From positions 1-11,771 of the forward strand of contig DASRYI010000345.1 in the NCBI GenBank assembly GCA_035687255.1: a stretch of 11,771 bases of DNA, written 5' to 3'. The stretch comes from JAKEHA01 sp035687255. GTDB taxonomy: Bacteria; Krumholzibacteriota; Krumholzibacteriia; WVZY01; JAKEHA01. Below the pieces are notes generated by a model. It did no database searches, was not told the DNA's origin, and worked only from the letters and a program-made list of their open reading frames with translations. This document shows positions 1 to 5,858 of the stretch, piece by piece. Every line of letters begins with the position of its first letter. The stretch's first letter is position 1. A program made the translations under genes and the position numbers.

Positions 1-2
1 TT

Positions 3-1250
3 CACGAGCTGCAGTCCCGGCTGGACGAACATACCGCCTACATCGGCTGGCTGGACGCGAAGTTTGCTGACGACATGCTAACGTCAACCGCGCCGTTCCT
101 GAATGCGCGCTGGATGTACATGATTCGCCGTTCGGAGCCCATTCAGTGGCGTCCGATATACGAGGTCAGAACTCGGAGCCAGGATGCGGCGGTACGCAAT
201 GATTCGCGACAATTCTACGCGGTCATCGGCCGCGCCGCCAACTGGCGGGGACGCGTCGATGACGACCCGGAACTGAAACGCCTCGCGCTCCACGTGTTCC
301 ACGCGGAGTTCGGACCGGGTGCATTTGAGTTGAAGGGAATCGACAAACTGGTCGCCGAGTTTGCGTGTTACGACGAATGGATGCAATCCGACGGACTGGT
401 CGATGACAGCGGGCACTATCTCTCGGAGCGATACGCGGTATCGTATTCGCCGTCTGCATCCGTCTACGACGTGCTCGTCAATTCGCTGCACCACCAACAC
501 GCATCGGCTCCGGAAGTCCTGGCAATCGGCGATCCGGTGTACTCACACACGTCAGCGCCGGCCACGGACAGCCGCATCGACGAGGTTACGTTGCGTAGCG
601 CCATCAATCACGATGCCGGCGCCCTGGACAGGCTTCCCGCACTTCCGTATTCAGGCGTGGAGATCGACAGCGTTCAGGCGCTGTTCCACGACTGCCGCGT
701 GTTGCGCGGCGACGACGCCAGCGAGGTGACCGTTGACAAGATTGTGACCCGGCCCAGCGCGTCGAAGTTCGACATTGTGCACATTGCCACGCATGCGCTG
801 GTCGACCGCCAGCCCGAGCGCTGCGCGATCGCACTGTCCCGCGACGGAACCGATGGATCGGTGTCCAATGACGGGCTCATCGACGCCTCCGAAATCCGCA
901 TGGGTTGGAAGCTGGACGCGGAACTGGTCACCCTGAGCGCCTGCCAGACGGCGGGCGTGGGCTTTCATCGCGGGGAGCCGAGCGGGTTCGCGCAGGCATT
1001 GTTTCAGGCGGGTGCGCGCTGTGTGCTGCTGACGTTCTGGAAGGTGGACGACCGGGCTACGTCGCTGCTCATGTCGCGCTTCTATGAGAACGTGGCGGCA
1101 TACAGCCGTCACGGAGAGACCATCTCGTATTCTGAGGCGTTGGAAGGCGCGAAGAACTGGCTGCGAACCTACCAGGATGCGAAGGGCAACCGGCCCTTCG
1201 CCCATCCCGTGTACTGGTCGGGGTTCGTTCTGATCGGCGACGCCAACTAA
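3..1250 (+). CDS. CHAT-domain cysteine protease, partial (5' end outside window)
   Basis: The reading frame is open from base 3, so the ATG at 75 is internal and the gene starts before the window. Numbering from that Met, the C-terminal half (about residues 145-390) is a CHAT domain, the caspase/separase-related (clan CD) peptidase fold. The catalytic His is H240 in HIATHA (codon 792-794) and the catalytic Cys is C290 in LSACQTA (codon 942-944). The preceding GDP motif, the FWKVDD stretch and the C-terminal HPVYWSGFVLIGD are family hallmarks. Residues before about 145 are a linker; bacterial CHAT proteins usually carry N-terminal TPRs, which here would lie outside the window. No signal peptide can be judged. 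Its stop overlaps by 4 bases the stop of the convergent anti-sigma gene. The substrate is unknown; the neighbouring anti-sigma factor is a candidate by context only. Confidence 0.9.
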   Translation, partial: HELQSRLDEHTAYIGWLDAKFADDMLTSTAPFLNARWMYMIRRSEPIQWRPIYEVRTRSQDAAVRNDSRQFYAVIGRAANWRGRVDDDPELKRLALHVFHAEFGPGAFELKGIDKLVAEFACYDEWMQSDGLVDDSGHYLSERYAVSYSPSASVYDVLVNSLHHQHASAPEVLAIGDPVYSHTSAPATDSRIDEVTLRSAINHDAGALDRLPALPYSGVEIDSVQALFHDCRVLRGDDASEVTVDKIVTRPSASKFDIVHIATHALVDRQPERCAIALSRDGTDGSVSNDGLIDASEIRMGWKLDAELVTLSACQTAGVGFHRGEPSGFAQALFQAGARCVLLTFWKVDDRATSLLMSRFYENVAAYSRHGETISYSEALEGAKNWLRTYQDAKGNRPFAHPVYWSGFVLIGDAN

Positions 1251-1987
1251 CTCTTTCCGGTCCGCTGAAGTTCCTGCCGCGCCCGTGTGCCCATCTCGCC
1301 GTTATCCTCAGCCAGCCTCTCGAGACGCGCGCGCGCTTCCTGCGCATGGCCGGCATCCCGCAGGGCGAGATACTCCACCCATTGCGCCTCCTCGCGCCAG
1401 TGCACGGGAAGGGTGTCGATATGCAGCGCCTCCAGCACGTTCAGCGCATCCGCCGGTTGTCCGGCATTGACCATGGCGCTGGCGAGCACCAGGCGTTGCA
1501 CCGAGCTCAACATCTCGTCGTCCGGCAGCGGCGCGTTACGCAGTTGCGCCACCGTACGTGTTGCATCCTGCTGGCGGTAGCTCTGGATCGCCTGCTTGAG
1601 CGCAGCACTTTCCGTCTCCTCTTCCGAACGCTGGGCGACGGACTCGAGCTGCAGGGGAATCCAGTACGCCTGCGTGCGCGGATGGCGGGTGCCGAAGAAC
1701 CAGACGCCCGCCAGGCAGGCGACCGCGACCACAATCGCCGCGACAAGCGCCGGACGCCGCCACTCGCCGCGCCGCGGTTCGCGCCACACAACGCGCCCGT
1801 CACGCACAACCGGTTCGCGGCCGGTCCTCAGCGACTCGCGCTCGCGCAGCAGCGACCGGAACAGCACCTCGCATTCCGAGCAGGTTTCCAGGTGCGCCAT
1901 CACGGCCTGTGCCTCGACGTCGGGCATCAGGCCATTCACAAGATCGATCAGTCGATCCTCATCAGGGTGGGGCAAGACGGTCATCAT
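1247..1987 (-). CDS. Zinc-finger (zf-HC2) transmembrane anti-sigma factor with TPR-like C-terminal domain
   Basis: This 246-residue protein probably sequesters the ECF sigma factor encoded just upstream. The N-terminal cytoplasmic anti-sigma domain has the zinc motif H32-x3-C36-x2-C39 (HLETCSEC), typical of zf-HC2 anti-sigma factors. A basic linker leads to a single membrane helix at about residues 79-99. The outer part (about 120-245) is Ala/Leu-rich and helical, with paired helices around AGQPADALNVLEAL and AGHAQEARARLERL that resemble tetratricopeptide repeats, suggesting a protein-binding sensor domain. The start lies 7 bases after the sigma stop; a GCGAGGA stretch abuts the first of two adjacent ATGs, so the second ATG (1984) may also be used. 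The sigma-then-anti-sigma order and spacing imply co-transcription and translational coupling. The TPR assignment is by eye and needs a profile search. Confidence 0.88.
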   Translation of the reverse strand: MMTVLPHPDEDRLIDLVNGLMPDVEAQAVMAHLETCSECEVLFRSLLRERESLRTGREPVVRDGRVVWREPRRGEWRRPALVAAIVVAVACLAGVWFFGTRHPRTQAYWIPLQLESVAQRSEEETESAALKQAIQSYRQQDATRTVAQLRNAPLPDDEMLSSVQRLVLASAMVNAGQPADALNVLEALHIDTLPVHWREEAQWVEYLALRDAGHAQEARARLERLAEDNGEMGTRARQELQRTGKS

Positions 1988-1994
1988 TCCTCGC

Positions 1995-2708
1995 TCATCG
2001 CCGTGGGTTCCGGGCGTCCCCTTCCAGATTGTCGCGTACGCTGTTCCACAACAGCGCCAGAGTCCCCGATGGAATTTCCCGGGGCTCCAGGCCCTTCGTC
2101 AGTACACACTTGCGCACCGCGGCCCGCGTGCGCGAAAGCATCATGTCCACCGCCGCCGGGTTCATGTTGACGCGCGGATGCCGGGCGATTTCCCGCGTAG
2201 GCATGTCCAGCATGACGCGCAGGAACCATACGACCCGCGCCCGCGGCGTCAGCCTCTCCACACAATCGCGCAAGGCCTCCGCAAACTGACGTCGCGCCAG
2301 CCGATCTTCCGCCCGCGGCGAATATGTTCCCGCCGGCTCGAGTGCTGTAGGGCGAACCCAGCGCTTCTGCCGGCGGGAATGATCGACCACCCCGTTGCGC
2401 GCGAGCGTCGAAAAATAGGAACAAACCTGCCCGGGATGCGTGGTCTCAGCCGCCCATACCGGGTCGGCCGCGCGCTGAATGAAGGCGTAGGACTTCTCGG
2501 ATGCGATGTCCTTCACGTCCTCGGGATCGAGCTGGTTGGTTCGCGTGTGAAACCGGACATAACGCGTAACTGCCGCATTTGCAATCAGCCACAACGCGGC
2601 GACCACCCGGTCCCGTTGACCGGCGTCGGACGCGTGAACCAGCTCACGGCACAACTCGAGGAGCCGTTCGGGCCAGCGGGGGATGGCTTCGTATGGATCG
2701 GCGCGCAT
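1995..2708 (-). CDS. ECF-type RNA polymerase sigma factor
   Basis: This 237-residue protein has the two-domain layout of sigma-70 family ECF factors. Region 2 spans about residues 35-117, with a DPEDVKDIASEKSYAFIQ core-binding segment and a -10 recognition segment ending in NGVVDHSRRQKR. Region 4 spans about 143-202 and carries the -35-binding helix-turn-helix around LTPRARVVWFLRV, MPTREIARH and AAVDMMLSRTRAAVRKCV. It is somewhat long for an ECF factor because of about 35 N-terminal residues before region 2 and a C-terminal tail of about 35 residues. An AGGAAG stretch 4 bases before the ATG at 2708 serves as the ribosome binding site. The anti-sigma gene follows directly. Target genes cannot be read from the window; the CHAT protease next door is likely in the same signalling unit. 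The ECF subgroup is not assigned. Confidence 0.88.
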   Translation of the reverse strand: MRADPYEAIPRWPERLLELCRELVHASDAGQRDRVVAALWLIANAAVTRYVRFHTRTNQLDPEDVKDIASEKSYAFIQRAADPVWAAETTHPGQVCSYFSTLARNGVVDHSRRQKRWVRPTALEPAGTYSPRAEDRLARRQFAEALRDCVERLTPRARVVWFLRVMLDMPTREIARHPRVNMNPAAVDMMLSRTRAAVRKCVLTKGLEPREIPSGTLALLWNSVRDNLEGDARNPRR

Positions 2709-2781
2709 CGCTTCCTGAACGGGGCGAAACCGGGACAGCCAACAAACTGACTATCGCTGAAGCCGGGGGAATCTAACGTCT

Positions 2782-2787
2782 GTTTCA
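2782..2787 (-). promoter_or_regulatory. Possible ECF-type -35 element upstream of the sigma gene
   Basis: The minus strand reads TGAAAC here, about 74 bases before the sigma start codon and just past the terminator-like T-run of the suf operon. ECF sigma factors commonly recognise -35 elements with a GAAC or GAAAC core and autoregulate their own gene. No convincing -10 partner (a CGTC-like motif) is obvious 15-17 bases downstream, so this is only a weak candidate. Confidence 0.2.
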
Positions 2788-2788
2788 G

Positions 2789-2821
2789 AAAAAATAAGGC
2801 GCGCGGCCGTTACCGGAACGC
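2789..2821 (-). terminator. Probable rho-independent terminator of the suf operon
   Basis: On the minus strand, the end of the last operon gene and the bases after its stop form GC-rich stem-loop candidates: CCG-GTAA-CGG overlapping the stop codon, and GGC-CGCGC-GCC at 2798-2808. These are followed at once by TTATTTTTT (2797-2789). A GC-rich hairpin next to a T-run is the usual intrinsic terminator layout, and the position is right to separate the suf operon from the sigma gene. The individual stems are short, so strength is uncertain. Confidence 0.5.
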
Positions 2822-3295
2822 ACTGGCGTGCCACGACTTGCCGAACGTCGTCTCAAAGCCGCCGCGGCGCACGTCGCCGACAAACTGAATGGTGGTGTCG
2901 AACACCGGAGTGTCGTCGTCCACCTGGCCGGCACGGACGATCTCCTGAAAGTCCGGTCGCGGCACCGACTGCACACGCTGCTGCGCATCGCGGAAGAACA
3001 CCAGCGTACGGTCGAAGCCGTCCAGGCCGCGTTCGCGCAACTGTTTCATGATGCGCACCATCGAGTCGGTGGAACAGCCGCCCACGCCCCCGTCCACATA
3101 CCCGGCAATCAGCACAAAGCGGTCCTCGACGATTTCGAACGCGCCGTGCACCGGCGCGCCGTGTGAATTCCACGACGGCAGGAACGCCGAGAGTTCGTGG
3201 ACCACGGTGGCCCGGTCGGCGTCGGAGAGCGGCCGGGTGAAGGCGTACACCCACACGCGCGCGTCATCGGGAAATCCAGGAAAGAATTTTGTCAT
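2810..3295 (-). CDS. Uncharacterised conserved protein, family often mislabelled 'ABC transporter ATPase'
   Basis: This 161-residue protein resembles, from memory of the family, small proteins common in Bacteroidetes and named 'ABC transporter ATPase' in databases. Matching landmarks are ARVWVYAFTRPL (about 12-23), SWNSHG (41-46), the GGCSTDS motif with C74, the DDTPVFDTT stretch and a C-terminal KSWHASAF. There is no Walker A, Walker B or ABC signature, so the database name is misleading and no ATPase function should be assumed. The start chosen is the ATG at 3295, 4 bases after the bacilliredoxin stop, because the upstream in-frame extension overlaps that gene and lacks family character. 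The ribosome binding site is weak, so translational coupling is likely. It is the last gene of the suf operon, and a role linked to Fe-S or thiol chemistry is inferred from position and the conserved Cys only. Confidence 0.85.
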   Translation of the reverse strand: MTKFFPGFPDDARVWVYAFTRPLSDADRATVVHELSAFLPSWNSHGAPVHGAFEIVEDRFVLIAGYVDGGVGGCSTDSMVRIMKQLRERGLDGFDRTLVFFRDAQQRVQSVPRPDFQEIVRAGQVDDDTPVFDTTIQFVGDVRRGGFETTFGKSWHASAFR

Positions 3296-3299
3296 GGGA

Positions 3300-3716
3300 T
3301 TAGCAGAACTGGTCGAAGGCCTCGACCAGGTCATAGGCGATCTCCTGCGGACCGCGGCCTTCAATCTGCCAGCGCTCCATCATGTAGACCAGTTTACCGT
3401 CCTTGAACAGGGCGATGGACGGCGACGAGGGCGGATATCCCGGCATGTACGAACGCGCCCGCTCGGTCGCTTCGCGATCGACACCCGCAAACACGGTGGC
3501 GGTGCGGTCCGGCAATTTGCTGTGCTGAATGGCCATCTTCACGCCGGGACGCGCCATACCGGCGGCGCAACCACACACGGAATTGACCACCAGCAGCGTC
3601 GTGCCGGCGGCGTTCTTCAACGCGATATCGACGTCGGCGGGGGTTTTGAGCTCGGCGAACCCGACCTCCGTGAGATCCTTGCGACAGGGTTCGGTGACTT
3701 CAACCGGGTACATCAT
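3300..3716 (-). CDS. BrxA/BrxB family bacilliredoxin
   Basis: This 138-residue protein matches the YphP/YqiW (BrxA/BrxB) family across its full length. Landmarks are NSVCGCAAG with the CGC active site at residues 48-50, ARPGVK, VFAGVDREATERAR, the cis-Pro region PPSSPSIALFKDGK, and a C-terminal Cys (AFDQFC). In Firmicutes these thioredoxin-fold proteins remove bacillithiol from protein mixed disulfides (de-bacillithiolation); whether this organism makes bacillithiol cannot be seen here. An excellent purine-rich ribosome binding site (AGGAGGAGG) precedes the ATG at 3716. It lies 15 bases after sufT and 4 bases before the uncharacterised last gene. Its place in a suf operon suggests protection or reduction of thiols on Fe-S assembly proteins, which is inference. 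Confidence 0.92.
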   Translation of the reverse strand: MMYPVEVTEPCRKDLTEVGFAELKTPADVDIALKNAAGTTLLVVNSVCGCAAGMARPGVKMAIQHSKLPDRTATVFAGVDREATERARSYMPGYPPSSPSIALFKDGKLVYMMERWQIEGRGPQEIAYDLVEAFDQFC

Positions 3717-3731
3717 GTCCTCGTCCTCCTC

Positions 3732-4061
3732 CTACAGATTCAACTCGAGCCGCGCCGCTTCGGACATCAACTGCGGTGTCCACATCGGCTCCCAGGTAAT
3801 TTCAACGCGGACGGACGCCACGCCCTCCACGGCATTGACCTTCTGCTCCACGTCGGCCGGCAGCGTTTCGGCCGCCGGGCAGTGGGGTGTGGTCAGCGTC
3901 ATGGTGACGACGACGTCATTACTATCGGAAATGGCGATGTCGTAAATGAGTCCGAGCTCCCAGATGTCGATGGGAATCTCGGGGTCATAGCAGGTCTTGA
4001 GGGCGGCGATGATCTTTTCGCGCAGCGCCTGTGGCGACATCGTGTTGTTGTCCATGGTCAT
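3732..4061 (-). CDS. sufT: SufT / DUF59 (MIP18-family) iron-sulfur assembly protein
   Basis: This 109-residue protein belongs to the DUF59/MIP18 family, whose bacterial members (SufT) help mature Fe-S proteins. Visible hallmarks are the CYDPEIPIDIWELGLIYDI stretch (about 24-42), VTMTLTTPHCP with the conserved Cys at about residue 61, and the EPMWTPQLMSEAAR end that replaces a longer tail. The frame is open further upstream, but the real start is the ATG at 4061: it overlaps the sufU stop in an ATGA arrangement and begins the conserved region, while the upstream extension is Arg-rich antisense-like sequence within sufU. There is no strong ribosome binding site, so translation is probably coupled to sufU. 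A second in-frame ATG sits two codons on (4055). The family role is accessory cluster carriage or transfer; the exact clients are unknown. Confidence 0.92.
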   Translation of the reverse strand: MTMDNNTMSPQALREKIIAALKTCYDPEIPIDIWELGLIYDIAISDSNDVVVTMTLTTPHCPAAETLPADVEQKVNAVEGVASVRVEITWEPMWTPQLMSEAARLELNL

Positions 4062-4510
4062 TCGGTGCTCACGCTCTGATCGACGGTCCTTTGCAGCGCC
4101 GCGCGCAGCGCGTGCCACGGCAGTGTGGCGCATTTTACACGCACGGGAAACTCGCGCACACCCTCGAATACGGCCAGCTTGCCCAGCACTTCCTCGTCGG
4201 CCGTAGCGTTGTCGTCGGTGACGAGATCGTGGAAGCGGCCGAACAGCGCCTCGGCTTCGGCGATGGTGCGGCCCTTGAGGGCGTCGGTCATGAGCGAGCA
4301 GCTGGCCATGCAGATGGCGCACCCGGTGCCTTCGAAGGACAGGTCGCGAATCACGTCACCCTCCACGAGCGCGTACACGGTGACGTGGTCGCCGCACAGC
4401 GGGTTGTAGCCCTCGGCGTGGCGGTTGGCCCCGGCCAGTTTCCCGAAGTTCCGGGGGTGGCGGTGATGATCGAGGATCATCTCCTGATACAGTTCGCGCA
4501 TTTCGCTCAT
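4058..4510 (-). CDS. sufU: SufU, zinc-dependent sulfurtransferase partner of SufS
   Basis: This 150-residue protein matches SufU rather than IscU. The zinc/sulfur-accepting residues are in place: C39 and D41 in NPLCGD, C64 in GTGCAICMASCS and C127 in RVKCATLPWHAL. It also has the SufU-type insertion (about 93-119) before the last Cys. In Firmicutes, SufU takes persulfide sulfur from SufS and passes it to SufBCD. Two further cysteines, C67 and C71, lie one helical turn or so from C64; they are not needed in the canonical site. The ribosome binding site is weak (GTGAG upstream). The gene overlaps sufT by 4 bases and is separated from sufS by a 98-base spacer with an inverted repeat. No sufE is present in the window, consistent with SufU filling the acceptor role. 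Confidence 0.95.
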   Translation of the reverse strand: MSEMRELYQEMILDHHRHPRNFGKLAGANRHAEGYNPLCGDHVTVYALVEGDVIRDLSFEGTGCAICMASCSLMTDALKGRTIAEAEALFGRFHDLVTDDNATADEEVLGKLAVFEGVREFPVRVKCATLPWHALRAALQRTVDQSVSTE

Positions 4511-4528
4511 CGTTTACTCACTTAGCTC

Positions 4529-4603
4529 GCGGGTCCTGTCACGGACATCCCCGGACCGGCTTCGCTACGCTCGCCGCCGAGGGCCCCTGTCCGTGCCACC
4601 CGC
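4529..4603 (-). repeat. Imperfect inverted repeat (intercistronic hairpin) between sufS and sufU
   Basis: The only wide gap in the lower part of the operon (4511-4608) holds a two-part inverted repeat. The outer arms are GCGGGT (4529-4534) and ACCCGC (4598-4603); the inner arms are CACGGACA (4540-4547) and TGTCCGTG (4588-4595). The apical part has a further CGGC/GCCG pairing around a GCTTCGCTACGCTCGCC stretch. No T-run follows on the transcribed strand, so it is not a standard terminator. It could be an RNA processing or stability element, or an intergenic repeat copy. Confidence 0.55.
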
Positions 4604-4608
4604 TCGCG

Positions 4609-5850
4609 CTAGCCCTTGAAGACTTCCTTTACCTTTTCGATGCCGGCAACCAGCCGGTCGATGTCGTCGCGCGTGTTGTAGAACGCGATCGACGCGCGGT
4701 TGGTGGCCGGCACGCCGAAGAACTCCATCACGGGCTGCGTGCAATGGTGGCCGGCGCGAATCGCGATTCCTTCATGGTCGAGAATCATCCCCGCGTCGTG
4801 CGGATGGATGCCCTCGATGGTGAACGACACCACTGCCGCACGATGCGCCGGGGTTCCCACCAGGGTCACGCCCTCGATGCCGGCGATCCGTTCCGCGGCA
4901 TACGTCACCAGATCACGTTCCCATGCCCGGATCGCTTCCCAGCCGACGCCGTTGAGATAGTCGATGGCGGCGCCCAGTCCCACCGCGGCGGCGATGTCGG
5001 GGGTGCCGGCTTCGAAGCGGTGGGGAAGCACGTTGAACGTGGTTTTCGCGAAAGATACAGAGGCGATCATGTCGCCGCCACCCTGGTAGGGCGGCAGGGA
5101 TTCCAGCAGGGCGCGCTTTCCATACAGCACGCCCGACCCGGTGGGCGCAAACATCTTGTGGCCGGAAAACACGTAGAAATCGGCATCCAGGGCGCGCACG
5201 TCCACGTGGAAGTGCGGCACCGCCTGGGCACCGTCAACCAGCACCGGAACCCCGCGTTCGTGCGCCGCCAAGATGATCTCCGGCAGCGGATTCACAGTAC
5301 CGAGCGAGTTGGACACGTGCGCCACCGCCACCATGCGCGTGCGCTTGTTCAGGAGCGTGCGGTATTCGTCCAGCAGCAGATCCCCGTGATGATTCATGGG
5401 AATCACACGCAGTTTCGCGCCCGTGCGTTCGCACAGCAGCTGCCACGGCACGATGTTGGAATGGTGTTCAAGCGCCGAAATGACGACCTCGTCGCCTTCG
5501 ACGAGGCGCGACCCGAACGAGCTGGCCACCAGGTTGATGCCTTCGGTGGTGCCGCGCACAAAGATGATCTCGGACAGATCGGCGGCGTTGATCAGGGCAC
5601 GTACTTTCTCGCGCGCGCCCTCGTAGAGATCGGTGGCGCGAACGCTCAGCGTGTGCACACCGCGGTGCACGTTGGAATTGTCGCGCGCGTAGAAGTTGGA
5701 AACCGCGTCGATTACGGCACGCGGCTTGTGCGAGGTCGCCGCGTTGTCCAGGTAGACCAGCGCCTTGCCGTGTACCTGCTGCGCCAGCGCCGGAAAATCA
5801 CGGCGCACACGCGGGACGTCCAGCAGCGGAGTGGAGGAGGTGCGGGTCAT
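4609..5850 (-). CDS. sufS: SufS, group II cysteine desulfurase
   Basis: This 413-residue PLP enzyme removes sulfur from L-cysteine, giving alanine and an enzyme persulfide for Fe-S assembly. The N-terminal YLDNAATSHKP and VHRGVHTLS motifs, the PLP-stacking His region ALEHHSNIVPWQ (about 127-136), VLVDGAQAVPH (203-213), the PLP Schiff-base K232 in FSGHKMFAPTG and the catalytic C370 in RAGHHCTQP are all intact. The short C370 loop marks the group II (SufS) type rather than IscS/NifS. Length matches the family. It starts 8 bases after sufD. The partner sufU follows downstream beyond a 98-base spacer, fitting the SufS-SufU pairing known from Firmicutes and others. Confidence 0.97.
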   Translation of the reverse strand: MTRTSSTPLLDVPRVRRDFPALAQQVHGKALVYLDNAATSHKPRAVIDAVSNFYARDNSNVHRGVHTLSVRATDLYEGAREKVRALINAADLSEIIFVRGTTEGINLVASSFGSRLVEGDEVVISALEHHSNIVPWQLLCERTGAKLRVIPMNHHGDLLLDEYRTLLNKRTRMVAVAHVSNSLGTVNPLPEIILAAHERGVPVLVDGAQAVPHFHVDVRALDADFYVFSGHKMFAPTGSGVLYGKRALLESLPPYQGGGDMIASVSFAKTTFNVLPHRFEAGTPDIAAAVGLGAAIDYLNGVGWEAIRAWERDLVTYAAERIAGIEGVTLVGTPAHRAAVVSFTIEGIHPHDAGMILDHEGIAIRAGHHCTQPVMEFFGVPATNRASIAFYNTRDDIDRLVAGIEKVKEVFKG

Positions 5851-5858
5851 GGTGCAGC

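Noticed and set aside
1..2708. Type III-E CRISPR (Craspase) locus, suggested by CHAT plus sigma factor
   Set aside because: No CRISPR repeats, no gRAMP effector and no Csx30/Csx31-like genes are in the window; only the functional analogy is kept as a hypothesis.
3296..3364. 23-codon N-terminal extension of the last suf-operon gene
   Set aside because: It overlaps the end of the bacilliredoxin gene and lacks family-like sequence; the ATG at 3295 fits the family start and operon spacing.
4062..4322. N-terminal extension of the sufT frame
   Set aside because: The extension is Arg-rich sequence lying out of frame inside sufU; the conserved DUF59 region begins at the ATG at 4061, which overlaps the sufU stop as ATGA.
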